A stretch of 64,000 nucleotides of DNA from Coprococcus comes ATCC 27758 (GCF_025149785.1 NZ_CP102277.1:2356001-2420000); one strand, 5' to 3'. Positions 1 to 8,957 are shown, counted from the stretch's first letter. A program made the numbers and translations. The notes: generated from the letters alone by a model not told the origin.

Positions 1-376
1 GTTCTGCAATATCCCGATCCGGATAAAAGACTTCATCCGCTCCATTTCTCAATAAGAATTTTGCATGAATATCCCTGTTTGCCTTACTGACAACATGTTT
101 GGCTCCAAGCTCTTTTACCAGGCTTGTTATCTCCAGACTGCTCTGGAAATTTGATCCGATGCACACAAAGCAAAGATCGAAATTTCCTACTCCAAGACTT
201 CTTAATACTTCTTCATTTGTACAGTCCCCTACCCGTACTGCTGTTGCGTATTCCAGCAAATCCGTTGTCTTTTTCTCATCTTTATCGATGATCATTACCT
301 CATTTCCCCGATTTGCCATATCAATACACAGATGATGGCCAAATCTTCCAATTCCTATAATCAATACTGATTTCAT
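1..376 (-). CDS. ktrA: Ktr/Trk potassium uptake regulatory subunit (partial, 3' end off window)
   Basis: Reading the minus strand from an ATG at 376 gives an open frame that runs off the window edge (125 codons visible). The protein begins MKSVLIIGIGRFG, a Rossmann nucleotide-binding motif GxGxxG, followed by an acidic residue (IIDKD) at the end of the second strand, typical of RCK/TrkA-N domains that bind NAD(H) or ATP/ADP. Such proteins sit on the cytoplasmic face of a KtrB/TrkH channel and gate K+ uptake. It starts 15 bases after the ktrB stop, so the two are surely one operon. Only the RCK N-domain is visible; the C-terminal TrkA-C domain would lie to the left of the window. Confidence 0.92.
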   Translation of the reverse strand, partial: MKSVLIIGIGRFGHHLCIDMANRGNEVMIIDKDEKKTTDLLEYATAVRVGDCTNEEVLRSLGVGNFDLCFVCIGSNFQSSLEITSLVKELGAKHVVSKANRDIHAKFLLRNGADEVFYPDRDIAE

Positions 377-391
377 TTTCTACTCCTTGTT

Positions 392-1732
392 CTATCCTAT
401 CGTAATTTCTTCTACCGGTTTCCGGATCGGTGCTCCATGTCTGTGCCCTTTCAGTGAAAGTGCAAATGTCAGACTTCCTATTCTTCCGCAAAACATCAGA
501 AATACCAGCACCATTCTTGATGCCATACATACATCTCTTGTGATTCCCGCAGACATTCCCACTGTTCCCATTGCAGAAAAGACTTCAAACATCACATCCG
601 ACAAAGAAAACGGCTGCATAATTTCCATGAAGATCGTTCCTGTTAGTATAAGGAACAAATTCGTACACATTACAACACTGGCCTTTCTGATCGCAGTTTC
701 ATCCAGTCTTCTGTTAAATACATTACAACCGGCTGCTTCCATCAGATTTGCACGCACAAATACAATAAGAACCACTACGGTTGTCGTCTTAATTCCACCT
801 GCTGTAGATCCCGGGCTTCCTCCTATGAACATCAGAATCATAGTAACAAGTTTACTGCCTTCCGTCAATGCTCCTGTATCGGTTGTATTAAATCCTGCCG
901 TTCTGGCTGTCACCGAGTGAAATAAAGAACAGAGTATCTGTTCTTTCACAGGCATCCCTGCCAGTACATTATTTTTTTCCAGTATCAGGAATAAAACTGC
1001 TCCTCCTATAATCAGAAAACCTGTTGTTGATAATACAATCTTTGTATGCAGATGATATTTTTTCCATTGAAATTTTTTCACAGACAGATCATCCCACACT
1101 AAAAAACCGATTCCACCGATTATAATCAGCAGCATGATCACTGTATTTACCAGCCAGTCATCCGAATATCTGATCAGTGACTGATAGGCACCATTTTCTC
1201 CCATAAGGTCAAACCCGGCGTTGCAAAAGGCTGATATAGAATGAAAAATCCCGTACCAGATTCCTCTTCCTATTCCGAATTCCGGAATAAACCGGATCAT
1301 CAGCAATACAGCTCCAATGCTTTCAAAAAAAAGTGTTCCTTTTATAATCTTCTTCGTAAGCTTTACAATTCCACCAATTTGAATACTATTGATACTCTCC
1401 TGCAAAATTCCACGGACTTTAAGCCCTATCTTTCTTCTTAACAGAATCGCCACACAGACACCAATTGTCATAAATCCCATACCGCCGATCTGGATCAGGA
1501 TCAAAATGATAAGCTGTCCAAAAAAAGACCAGTGCAGATATGTATCCTGTACAACCAGCCCAGTCACACAGGATGCGGATGTCGAGGTAAATAATGCATC
1601 TGCAAAAGATGTCATATTTCCATCCCTTGATGAAACCGGAAGCATTAAGAGAATACTTCCCAAAAGGATCAACAACAAATACCCGACAACAATCATCTGT
1701 GTCTGTGTCATCTTTTTATATATTACTGTCAT
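392..1732 (-). CDS. ktrB: Ktr/Trk-type potassium uptake channel subunit
   Basis: A 446-residue integral membrane protein of the TrkH/KtrB superfamily. Four pore-loop filter segments with the diagnostic glycine are visible in order: SCVTGL near residue 55, FCNAGF near 170, RTAGF near 280 and TVGMSAG near 395. Between them are paired hydrophobic helices as expected for the four M1-P-M2 repeats. The length matches KtrB (about 450) rather than the longer TrkH of proteobacteria. It forms the K+ (probably Na+-coupled) translocation pore with the KtrA-like protein encoded directly downstream. Its ATG overlaps the TGA of the small upstream membrane protein (ATGA overlap), so translation of the two is coupled. 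Confidence 0.95.
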   Translation of the reverse strand: MTVIYKKMTQTQMIVVGYLLLILLGSILLMLPVSSRDGNMTSFADALFTSTSASCVTGLVVQDTYLHWSFFGQLIILILIQIGGMGFMTIGVCVAILLRRKIGLKVRGILQESINSIQIGGIVKLTKKIIKGTLFFESIGAVLLMIRFIPEFGIGRGIWYGIFHSISAFCNAGFDLMGENGAYQSLIRYSDDWLVNTVIMLLIIIGGIGFLVWDDLSVKKFQWKKYHLHTKIVLSTTGFLIIGGAVLFLILEKNNVLAGMPVKEQILCSLFHSVTARTAGFNTTDTGALTEGSKLVTMILMFIGGSPGSTAGGIKTTTVVVLIVFVRANLMEAAGCNVFNRRLDETAIRKASVVMCTNLFLILTGTIFMEIMQPFSLSDVMFEVFSAMGTVGMSAGITRDVCMASRMVLVFLMFCGRIGSLTFALSLKGHRHGAPIRKPVEEITIG

Positions 1733-1887
1733 TTGTTTCGTTTCCTTTCTCCTCTATATCTTTCTTCCTCTCTCTCTTTTTTATCCTTCTTCAGAAAAAT
1801 GTCGAGTTCACGCATCAGATGCAATCCGGCGATCAGCAGAAAGCTCAGGATCCCTGTAAATAAAATAATACTCTCAATCTCGAACAT
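1729..1887 (-). CDS. 52-aa single-pass membrane peptide translationally coupled to ktrB
   Basis: A minus-strand ORF of 52 codons starts at an ATG (1885-1887) preceded by a strong Shine-Dalgarno run (GAGGAAGGAAAGG) and ends with a TGA that overlaps the ktrB start. The peptide begins MFEIESIILFTGILSFLLIA, a hydrophobic segment of about 20 residues, followed by a highly charged tail (KKDKKEREEERYRGERKR). The layout predicts one membrane helix with a cytosolic charged tail. I do not recognise a family. By analogy with KdpF in the Kdp complex it may be an accessory subunit of the Ktr channel, but that is inference; a leader peptide role is also possible. Confidence 0.7.
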   Translation of the reverse strand: MFEIESIILFTGILSFLLIAGLHLMRELDIFLKKDKKEREEERYRGERKRNK

Positions 1888-1957
1888 AACCTTTCCTTCC
1901 TCTCACTGTTTTTCCTCTCCTGTTTTGTAAATCAATGATAGTATTTTTAGTATAAAG

Positions 1958-1987
1958 ATTGTATAAAGATTCCTGATTTTATGTAAA
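1958..1987 (-). promoter_or_regulatory. Predicted promoter of the ktr operon
   Basis: On the minus strand TTTACA (1982-1987) is followed after 18 bases by TACAAT (1958-1963). It lies about 70 bases upstream of the 52-aa ORF that opens the operon. Sequence match only. Confidence 0.5.
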
Positions 1988-2041
1988 TATTCCGTTATGA
2001 TTTCCTGCTGAAAAATGGGATTAGGAATTTCATTAAATAGA

Positions 2042-2116
2042 AAGAATGTGCATCTCCGGCACGCAGTGCCTTTTGTTTCATAGGAAGTTCCTTCGGGATT
2101 TTCTATGAAGCAAAAA
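2042..2116. repeat. Dispersed intergenic hairpin repeat, copy A
   Basis: This stretch holds a GGCAC/GTGCC-type hairpin and then a near-perfect palindrome around TTCATAGGAAGTTCC (2077-2112). The same two modules in the same order recur at about 40444-40515 with only a few substitutions. It lies between the L25 gene terminator and the ktr promoter and has no coding potential. It is probably a short intergenic repeat of the host genome. Confidence 0.7.
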
Positions 2117-2160
2117 ACGGGCACTTTGCAGTTCTTTCTGCAAAGCGTCCGCCTTTTTTA
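2111..2160 (-). terminator. Intrinsic terminator of the L25 gene
   Basis: Stem CTTTGCAG (2124-2131) pairs with CTGCAAAG (2138-2145) around a 6-base loop. In minus-strand RNA the stem is followed by a run of six U. The plus-strand side also has a T-run, so it may work in both directions. Confidence 0.8.
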
Positions 2161-2170
2161 CAAAATCTTT

Positions 2171-2755
2171 TTATTCAACTGCTGCTTCTTCCTCATCTGT
2201 TTCCGGAACATCATTATGAACGGCAGCCACACCTGCTACATCTGCTTCCGGATCTGTGATCAGTTTGACATCTTTATCCTTTGCGATGTCAAGGTCTTTG
2301 ACTTTAATGGTTTCTCCAACCTTCAAATCTCCAACGTCAACAATTACTTTTTCAACAAGTGCAGATGGAAGTGCTTTGTATTCAATTTCATCAAGCAGTT
2401 CCTCTACAACACCTGTGACAACCTTTGACTGATTGTGGATCACAACTTCTGCTACGGAATGTACCATTTCTCCACTTACCAGTGCCTGAAAATCTATTTC
2501 AAGTACTTTTGAACCCATAGAATCATAATCGACTTCTTTTACCAGCACATCCATCTGCTCTCCGTCCAAATCCAACATGATCTGGCTTCCTTTGCCATTA
2601 GCTTTCAGGAACTTTTCCGCTTCTTTCTGTGTCATCTGTACCGGAATGGAGCCTTCAATCTCACGTCCGAATACATTGCCGGTTACATAACCTTCTCTTC
2701 TGAGTTTTTTGGCTTTTGTCTGCATGTTTCTTTTTTCAGCTTTTAAAGTATTCAT
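2171..2755 (-). CDS. rplY: 50S ribosomal protein L25 / general stress protein Ctc
   Basis: 194 residues with the two-domain layout of the TL5/CTC form of L25. The N-terminal half is the 5S rRNA-binding beta-barrel (LRREGYVTGNVFG near residues 18-30). The C-terminal domain (about 95-180) contains the conserved KALPSALVEKVIVDVGDLKVGE stretch, here spanning about residues 128-149. The tail is acidic (ETDEEEAAVE). It binds 5S rRNA in the large subunit. It stands alone with its own terminator downstream. The 210 bases upstream contain a TATAAT at about 2813-2818 on the minus strand but no convincing -35 box. Confidence 0.95.
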   Translation of the reverse strand: MNTLKAEKRNMQTKAKKLRREGYVTGNVFGREIEGSIPVQMTQKEAEKFLKANGKGSQIMLDLDGEQMDVLVKEVDYDSMGSKVLEIDFQALVSGEMVHSVAEVVIHNQSKVVTGVVEELLDEIEYKALPSALVEKVIVDVGDLKVGETIKVKDLDIAKDKDVKLITDPEADVAGVAAVHNDVPETDEEEAAVE

Positions 2756-2966
2756 TTATCTTTTCCTCCAATCACTGACTTCTGGTAAAGTACCTATTTC
2801 CTTGTTACAGCTGTATTATAGCACTCATGGATTATCAAGATTAACCAAAATCACATCTTTTTTGATCAATATTTTTGCTGTTTTTCAAACTTTTTTCTTT
2901 GTTTTGTGCAATTTTTTTATTTTTCATCTCTTATAGATTTCCATAATTTTTCATATTTTCAGCTTT

Positions 2967-3693
2967 TTATTGTTCCAGATATTCTTTGATCCTGTCGATA
3001 TTATACAAAGGAATATTTGTCATCCATTCCTGTTCCCGGTAATCTGACATTGACGTTCTTACGGCATATTTAGGCTTATATTTTTCACAGAACGCTTTCA
3101 GGCTTTTTGCCCTCAAATTTTCCTCCGCTTTCACTTCCAACGGAATAATCGAAGTTCTTCCCTGCTCTTTGTACCTTATGAATCAGTCCACAGTCTAAAA
3201 GCCATTGTATTGCCAGCTCAAAATCTTTTGCCCTTGATCCTTTTCTCACCTGTCCATAGATATATTTTTTATTTTTCTTCGCCAGCTGCATCGGAATCGA
3301 ATTCCATACAAGATTCAGTCTTGGAACCAATGAAGTCTCGGCGTGTTTTGAAAAATCCTGTTGATAATAATTCAACAGGTTCTTCTGTATCTCTCTGACC
3401 TGATTAAAATCCTTCGTTTCTACATACGTCTGTACTACTTCCGGCATGCCACCTACATAATAATATTCGCGTAATCGGTCTATATATTTAGATTTGAATG
3501 TTGTCACCATATCGGTATCCGTTCCCTGAAGAATATTTACGAAGCGTTCCTCTCCTAATGCGCACAAAAATTCCTGAAATGTCAATGGATAAAGATCCAT
3601 AAACTCTACCTTTCCGACCGGAAAAGAAGTTCCTTTATGCAATGCCGCACCCAAAAGAGAACCTGCTGCCACAATTGCATATTCACCTGCAAA
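2967..3693 (-). pseudogene. Remnant of a DUF4143-type AAA ATPase gene
   Basis: The largest open piece (3085-3672) encodes AAGSLLGAALHKG...YPLTFQEFL and the DUF4143 middle region typical of archaeal/bacterial AAA+ ATPases of unknown function. The coding sense continues upstream to about 3693 without a start codon, and the Walker A/B-bearing N-terminal part is missing. After LIHKVQRAGK the frame is lost. In another frame the family's C-terminal end resumes (PLEVKAEENLRAKSLKAF ... YNIDRIKEYLEQ, stop at 2967), but the intervening region (about 100 or more residues in intact relatives) is absent. So there is a 5' deletion plus an internal deletion with frameshift. It is not expected to make a working protein. 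Confidence 0.85.
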
Positions 3694-3703
3694 ATGCTAT
3701 ACT
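3675..3703 (+). promoter_or_regulatory. Predicted pepT promoter
   Basis: TTGCAT (3675-3680), a 17-base spacer and TATACT (3698-3703) lie 35 bases upstream of the pepT start. The -35 box lies inside the residual coding sequence of the neighbouring pseudogene. Confidence 0.55.
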
Positions 3704-3737
3704 CGGATAAGAAATGTTAATGAAAAGAGGTTTGATT

Positions 3738-4958
3738 ATGAGAGCATATGAACGACTTTTAAATTATGTAGTAGTCCGTACTCCAAGTGATGAACACAGT
3801 ACGACTTCTCCTTCTTCCCAGTGTCAGTTCGACCTGGCACGTATTCTGGCAGATGAGATGACTGCCCTCGGGATTTCTGACGTAAGTCTGGATGAATTCT
3901 GCTATGTATATGGAAAGATTCCTGCCACACCAGGATATGAGAATAAACCATCTATCGGATTTATCGCACACATGGATACCGTTTCCGATTACTGTGACCA
4001 TGACATCATCCCGGTCGTACACAAGAACTACGATGGCGGTGATCTGCCGCTTGGCACAAGTGGACGTACCCTTACCGTAAAAGATTTCCCGCATCTTCCA
4101 TCTCTTGCCGGACGCACCCTGATCACAACAGACGGTACAACTGTTCTTGGTGCCGATGATAAAGCCGGAGTTGCCGAGATCATGACCATGGCTGAAGCAC
4201 TGATCAAAGAAAATATTCCTCATGGACCGATCTCAATCGCTTTTACACCAGATGAAGAAGTCGGTGGTGGAACTGATCATTTTAACGTAGAAAAATTTGC
4301 TGCACAGTTTGCCTACACTCTGGATGGCGATACCGAAGGAGAAATTCAGTATGAAAACTTCAATGCATGCAAGGCAGATTTTGAAATTACCGGCTTTGCT
4401 GTGCATCCGGGTTCCAGCAAGGATACGATGATCAATGCGTGCCTGGTTGCCGCTGAAATCAATAACATGCTTCCAGGACTTGAAATCCCGCGTGAAACGG
4501 AGGATTATGAAGGATTCTACCATCTGACCGGTATGAGTGGAGATGTGGCACAAGCAAAGCTTCATTACATTGTAAGGGATCACGACAAGAATCTGTTTGA
4601 AGCCAGAAAAGAAACTCTTCGCCATATCGAAAAAAATCTCAATGAAAAATGGGGAGAAGGCACTGTGAAGCTTATGATTACTGACCAGTACCAGAATATG
4701 GCTGAGATTATTGCCGGATGCATGCATCTGATTGAGAATGCAAAGAAAGCCTGTGAAAATGCGGGTGTTGCACCGCTTGTGCTTCCGATCCGTGGCGGCA
4801 CAGACGGATGCCAGCTCAGCTTTATGGGGCTTCCTTGCCCAAACCTTGGAACAGGGGGACATGCATTCCATGGACCATATGAACACATCACGGCAGAAGG
4901 AATGGACAAGGCTGTGGATATCGCAGTTGAGCTTGTGAAATTATACGCGGAGATGTAA
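3738..4958 (+). CDS. pepT: Peptidase T (tripeptide aminopeptidase)
   Basis: 406 residues from the ATG at 3738, chosen over an in-frame ATG 24 bases upstream because AAGAGG sits 7 bases before it. This length matches E. coli PepT (408). It is an M20B zinc metallopeptidase releasing N-terminal residues from tripeptides in the cytosol. Metal and catalytic residues are visible: HMD at residues 78-80 (same numbers as E. coli), GADDKAG near 137-143, PDEEVGGG near 171, DGDTEGE near 193 and the C-terminal GTGGHAFHG. The intervening dimerisation domain is full length. Monocistronic, with its own promoter and a downstream terminator. Confidence 0.96.
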   Translation: MRAYERLLNYVVVRTPSDEHSTTSPSSQCQFDLARILADEMTALGISDVSLDEFCYVYGKIPATPGYENKPSIGFIAHMDTVSDYCDHDIIPVVHKNYDGGDLPLGTSGRTLTVKDFPHLPSLAGRTLITTDGTTVLGADDKAGVAEIMTMAEALIKENIPHGPISIAFTPDEEVGGGTDHFNVEKFAAQFAYTLDGDTEGEIQYENFNACKADFEITGFAVHPGSSKDTMINACLVAAEINNMLPGLEIPRETEDYEGFYHLTGMSGDVAQAKLHYIVRDHDKNLFEARKETLRHIEKNLNEKWGEGTVKLMITDQYQNMAEIIAGCMHLIENAKKACENAGVAPLVLPIRGGTDGCQLSFMGLPCPNLGTGGHAFHGPYEHITAEGMDKAVDIAVELVKLYAEM

Positions 4959-5012
4959 AGGGTTGTCTTTCGTCTTTAATCCGATTTAACAAGTAAACAA
5001 ATATTTTAAGCA

Positions 5013-5063
5013 AAACCGGAGTTGCCGCATATCACTAAAATCCATGCGACAACTCCGGTTTCT
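5013..5063. terminator. Bidirectional terminator between pepT and the dehydrogenase gene
   Basis: AACCGGAGTTG...CAACTCCGGTT forms a long stem (5014-5030 with 5043-5060) followed by T-rich sequence on the plus strand and A-rich sequence before it. It serves convergent genes. Confidence 0.8.
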
Positions 5064-5998
5064 TAAATTTGAAAATATTCTTTTATCTGTCCCAGTATTA
5101 TCCCCATCAACTTTGTCCTTGCTTCTACACTCGCCCATGCTACATGTGGTGTAATCAGCAGTTTTTTGCTGTCTTTTATTTTTCGCAGCGGATTCGTCTC
5201 ACTCATCGGCTCCTGACAAAGTACATCAAGTCCGGCTGCAGCTATCTCGTCATTTTCCAGTGCCTCATACAGATCCTGCTCGACTACGATCGGACCACGT
5301 CCGAGATTCAGGAAAATACAGGTTTTTTTCATTTTTGCAAATGCTGCTTTATCCATTAAGCCCTCTGTATGTTCATTTAACGGTGCATGAATGGATATAA
5401 TGTCAGATTTTGCAAGCACTGTATCCAGATCTACCTGTTCGTAACCTTCCTGCGCCGAACGCCCTGATGCAGAGTAATAAATAATCTGTGCTCCAAATGC
5501 TTTTGCGATATCCGCAACTCTCCGTCCAATTGTTCCCAGACCTATGATCCCCCACGTTTTTCCACTGATCTCCGTAAAATGCTCTGCAAAATGCGTAAAT
5601 ATTGTATCATTGATGTAACGCTCTTCTTTTACATAATCATCGTAATAACGTATCTTTTCCAGCAGATAGAGAAGCATTGCAAAAGTGTGCTGTGCCACCG
5701 TTTCTGTCGAATAGCCAGCTACATTTCTCCATGCAACTCCTCTTTTTTCCAGATATTCTTTATCCAGATTGTTGGTCCCCGTTGCCGTCACACATACCAG
5801 CTTTAAATTCTCTGCTTTTCCAATCGTCTGCTCATTGACCTGTACTTTATTTAAAATAATCACATCTGCATCCTGAACTCTTTCCGGTACTTCTTCTGAT
5901 GTAGAAAAATCGTATTTTACGACTTCACCTAACCTGTCAAATCCAGAAAGATCAATATCTTCTCCAATTGTTTTTACATCCAAAAAAACTATTTTCAT
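5063..5998 (-). CDS. D-isomer specific 2-hydroxyacid dehydrogenase
   Basis: 311 residues. The NAD-binding motif GLGTIG is near residue 153. The catalytic trio of the family is present: Arg in LGRGPIV (near 232), Glu in DVLCQEP (near 261) and His in TPHVAWAS (near 286). The enzyme reduces a 2-ketoacid to a D-2-hydroxyacid, or the reverse. The substrate cannot be read from sequence: glycerate/hydroxypyruvate reductase-like and D-lactate dehydrogenase-like members share these motifs. Its operon context gives no hint because it is alone, convergent with pepT and divergent from the YitT gene. Confidence 0.9.
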   Translation of the reverse strand: MKIVFLDVKTIGEDIDLSGFDRLGEVVKYDFSTSEEVPERVQDADVIILNKVQVNEQTIGKAENLKLVCVTATGTNNLDKEYLEKRGVAWRNVAGYSTETVAQHTFAMLLYLLEKIRYYDDYVKEERYINDTIFTHFAEHFTEISGKTWGIIGLGTIGRRVADIAKAFGAQIIYYSASGRSAQEGYEQVDLDTVLAKSDIISIHAPLNEHTEGLMDKAAFAKMKKTCIFLNLGRGPIVVEQDLYEALENDEIAAAGLDVLCQEPMSETNPLRKIKDSKKLLITPHVAWASVEARTKLMGIILGQIKEYFQI

Positions 5999-6088
5999 AA
6001 TCTGTTCCTCACTTTATCACTGTAATTTGCAACTTTTTCTGTTCATTATCATAACAAATTTATTTTACGAATACAACCTAAACAACCG

Positions 6089-6118
6089 TTGACATCCTTA
6101 TCCTATGGCGCGTATACT
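6089..6118 (+). promoter_or_regulatory. Predicted promoter of the YitT-family gene
   Basis: TTGACA (6089-6094), an 18-base spacer and TATACT (6113-6118) give a near-consensus sigma-A promoter 120 bases upstream of the start codon. The leader between them includes a ten-codon open frame beginning ATGAAGAGC that has no good ribosome binding site. Confidence 0.7.
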
Positions 6119-6240
6119 AAAGAAATGAAGAGCATTTGCGATTATATCCAGATATAATTAGCAGGTGTTTTTTTTGGTCTTTCTGGCAAGCCTTTGCTTT
6201 TTATAAATCACATTCCATCAACATCAAGGAGGTTATTATC

Positions 6241-7104
6241 ATGAATCAGAACAAAGCTTTGGAACTTACAAAAGATATCGCAACTGACATTATCGGAGGA
6301 ATCCTGATCGCTGTCGGTGTCTATAATTTTGCTGCCGCCGCAAAATTTCCGATGGTAGGGGTAAACGGAATCGCCCTGATCTTTTACCAGTTGTTTGGAC
6401 TGCCGATCGGTACTGTTGCCTTGATCCTTAACATCCCGATCGCCATCTGTTGTTTTCGGCTTCTGGGACGCAGATTTTTCCTGAATTCAGTCCGGACGAT
6501 CATTATTACTTCCATAATCATGGACGTGATCGCACCGCTGTTCCCGGTTTATCAGGGTGACAGACTTCTTTCTGCCATCTGCTGCGGTGTCCTTTCCGGA
6601 CTTGGTTATGCAATGATCTATATGCGTGATTCTTCAACCGGCGGCTCTGACTTTATCATGATGTCGATCAAAGCACTGAACCCTCACCTTTCCCTTGGAA
6701 ATATTGCATTTGCACTGGATGCAGTAATTGTGATCCTCGGAACCGTAATTGTATCCCGTGACGTGGACAGTCTGATCTACGGTCTGATCGTCAGCTATCT
6801 GCTCTCTCTTGTTATGGATAAAGTTATGTACGGAATTGATGAAGGAAAGCTTGCCCTGATCGTAACCGATCCCGAGCACAGCACTGAAATCTGCTTCAAA
6901 ATCGATGAGGTTCTCGGACGCGGCTCTACAATTTTAAATGGTATGGGAAGTTATTCCAAAGATGATAAGCACATCATAATGTGCGCCTGCAACAATAAGC
7001 AGATGTACGGAATCCGCAAGCTGATCAAAACGATTGATCCAAAATCCTTCCTTGTAATCATGGAATCGAATGATGTAGTGGGTGAAGGATTTAAAGATGA
7101 GTAA
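6241..7104 (+). CDS. YitT family (DUF2179) membrane protein
   Basis: 287 residues from the ATG at 6241, which is preceded by a perfect AAGGAGG. An upstream in-frame start at 6136 is rejected for lack of a ribosome binding site. The N-terminal two thirds contain about five to six hydrophobic helices (for example GGILIAVGVYNFAAAAKF). A soluble C-terminal DUF2179 domain follows from about residue 205 (ALIVTDPEHSTEI ... IDPKSFLVIMESNDVVGEGF). The family is widespread in Firmicutes; its transport or signalling role is not established. Single gene with its own promoter and terminator. Confidence 0.9.
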   Translation: MNQNKALELTKDIATDIIGGILIAVGVYNFAAAAKFPMVGVNGIALIFYQLFGLPIGTVALILNIPIAICCFRLLGRRFFLNSVRTIIITSIIMDVIAPLFPVYQGDRLLSAICCGVLSGLGYAMIYMRDSSTGGSDFIMMSIKALNPHLSLGNIAFALDAVIVILGTVIVSRDVDSLIYGLIVSYLLSLVMDKVMYGIDEGKLALIVTDPEHSTEICFKIDEVLGRGSTILNGMGSYSKDDKHIIMCACNNKQMYGIRKLIKTIDPKSFLVIMESNDVVGEGFKDE

Positions 7105-7190
7105 ATTGCGGTCAGCTTTTTCAGACAGCTAAGCAAATCATCCGTATCACTTGTTGGACACTTTGCATCAAAAATAGAATTTCTGATAAT

Positions 7191-7236
7191 AAAAACCGGA
7201 GGCTCATGTGTCTTTTTACACAAGCCTCCGGTTTTT
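7191..7236. terminator. Terminator between the YitT gene and rocA
   Basis: AAACCGGAGGCT pairs with AGCCTCCGGTTT around a short loop, with T-runs on both strands. It serves two convergent genes. Confidence 0.88.
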
Positions 7237-7309
7237 CTATAATCTGCCAAGCCAATACTTCGCTTTTATACACACTCTGATTCCCTGTCCTTTTTAAGTC
7301 CGGCTCTTC

Positions 7310-8860
7310 CTATGAATTCAGATCTTCTGTGATTGATTTAAGGTTCATGAAGTTTGTCAGATAATCTGCTGTACCAGTCTTCGCATCTGTTCCGGACATG
7401 TTAAATCCACCAAATGGATGCTGAAGTACAACTGCTGCTGTAGATTTTCTATTAAAGTATAAGTTACCTACCTGGAATTCTACTTTTGCTCTCTGGATAT
7501 TTTCACGTGTCTCACTGTATACAGATCCTGTCAGACCATATTCTGTCTGGTTTGCTACATCAAGTGCTTCATCAAAAGAATCTACTTTGATAACAGCAAG
7601 GACTGGTCCAAAGATTTCTTCATTGGCAATTCTTGCATCTCTCTTGATATCGCGGATTACAGTAGGATCAATATAATATCCTTCTGCGTCACTGTATGTA
7701 CCACCGAATACAACATTTCCTTCTTTACGTCCGATCTCGATGTAATTGGTAATGCTGTTATAAGCGCCCTGGTTGATAACCGGTCCCATCGCTGCATTGC
7801 TTTCGCCCGATCCCTGGTTCGCCTTCAGTTCTGCTGCGCATTTTACAACTTCATCTACAAACTCATCATATACATCTGCCAGAACAATTGCTCTTGAGCA
7901 TGCAGAGCATTTCTGTCCCTGGAATGTAAATGCAGAGCTTGCAACTCCATTTGCTGCTTTCTTGATGTCTGCTGTTGAATCTACGATAATTGCATTCTTT
8001 CCACCCATCTCAGCCACAACACGTTTGATCCATCTCTGTCCGTCAGCGATCTTGGCTGCATGTTCATTGATTCTGCATCCAACTGCTTTTGATCCTGTGA
8101 AGTTTACAAATCTTGTAAGCGGATGTTCTACGATGAAGTCACCAATCTCTGATCCTGATCCAGGAATGTAACTTACTACGTCAGCCGGAATACCGGCTTT
8201 CTGGCAGAGTTCTACGAATTTGTATGCAACGATCGGAGCGTCTGAAGATGGTTTGCAGCAGATCGTGTTACCGGTAACAACTGCAGATACGATCATTCCA
8301 CCAAACAGTGAGAGTGGGAAGTTCCATGGAGAAACAGCCACACCTACACCGAGCGGGATGTAAACGCATTTTGTAAGTTCATCTGTAGGAACCAGCTCTT
8401 TTCCTTTTTCCAGATTCTGGATATGCATTACATAAGAATTGATAAAGTCAAGCTGCTCGCAAAGTTCTCCGTCAGCTTCTCCCCAGTTCTTTCCACTTTC
8501 AAGGACATTCCATGCATCCATGATGAAACGGTTCTCGATCAGAAGTGCTGCAAGTCTTCTTAATACACGTACTCTTTCTTCTACAGATGTCAGGCTCCAT
8601 TTTTTGAATGCTTCGTAAGATGCCTTGATTGCCTCATCAGCCTGTTCTTTGCTGCATGAGCATGCATATCCGAGTACTTCCTTCGTAGCCGGTGATACAG
8701 AAGCGATCTTCTTTTCCGTCTCAACTTTTTTTCCACCGATGATCAACGGATAAACAGCACCTGCTTCTGCATGAGCCTGTTTGAATGCTTCTTCTATTTT
8801 CTTTTTATTTTCTTCCAATGTGAAATCAACTTCTACTGCGTTTTTAAATCCTGTAAGCAT
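7310..8860 (-). CDS. rocA: L-glutamate gamma-semialdehyde (P5C) dehydrogenase
   Basis: 516 residues, the length of Bacillus RocA (515). It is an NAD-dependent aldehyde dehydrogenase oxidising glutamate semialdehyde/P5C to glutamate, the last step of proline and arginine breakdown. Seen in order: a RocA-type N-terminal extension (FTLEENKKKIEEAF), SPWNFPLSLF, catalytic Glu in AEMGGKN (near 293), the nucleophile Cys in FQGQKCSACSR (near 327) and NEEIFGPVLAV (near 419). It stands alone; proC, the P5C reductase, lies about 35 kb away in the window. A palindrome like that at proC lies upstream of the rocA promoter, which suggests shared control. Confidence 0.93.
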   Translation of the reverse strand: MLTGFKNAVEVDFTLEENKKKIEEAFKQAHAEAGAVYPLIIGGKKVETEKKIASVSPATKEVLGYACSCSKEQADEAIKASYEAFKKWSLTSVEERVRVLRRLAALLIENRFIMDAWNVLESGKNWGEADGELCEQLDFINSYVMHIQNLEKGKELVPTDELTKCVYIPLGVGVAVSPWNFPLSLFGGMIVSAVVTGNTICCKPSSDAPIVAYKFVELCQKAGIPADVVSYIPGSGSEIGDFIVEHPLTRFVNFTGSKAVGCRINEHAAKIADGQRWIKRVVAEMGGKNAIIVDSTADIKKAANGVASSAFTFQGQKCSACSRAIVLADVYDEFVDEVVKCAAELKANQGSGESNAAMGPVINQGAYNSITNYIEIGRKEGNVVFGGTYSDAEGYYIDPTVIRDIKRDARIANEEIFGPVLAVIKVDSFDEALDVANQTEYGLTGSVYSETRENIQRAKVEFQVGNLYFNRKSTAAVVLQHPFGGFNMSGTDAKTGTADYLTNFMNLKSITEDLNS

Positions 8861-8903
8861 GTACTTATGTCCTCCTTGAACTATGGTCTATAAATTGTTT
8901 ATT

Positions 8904-8932
8904 ATTGTAACAGCAAATTTTCTCCACGTCAA
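8904..8932 (-). promoter_or_regulatory. Predicted rocA promoter
   Basis: On the minus strand TTGACG (8927-8932), a 17-base spacer and TACAAT (8904-8909) lie about 45 bases upstream of the rocA start codon. Confidence 0.65.
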
Positions 8933-8957
8933 TATGTTAAAGTAAAAAAATGTATTT

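Noticed and set aside
6126-6158. Ten-codon leader ORF before the YitT gene
   Set aside because: No convincing ribosome binding site and no regulatory codon pattern.
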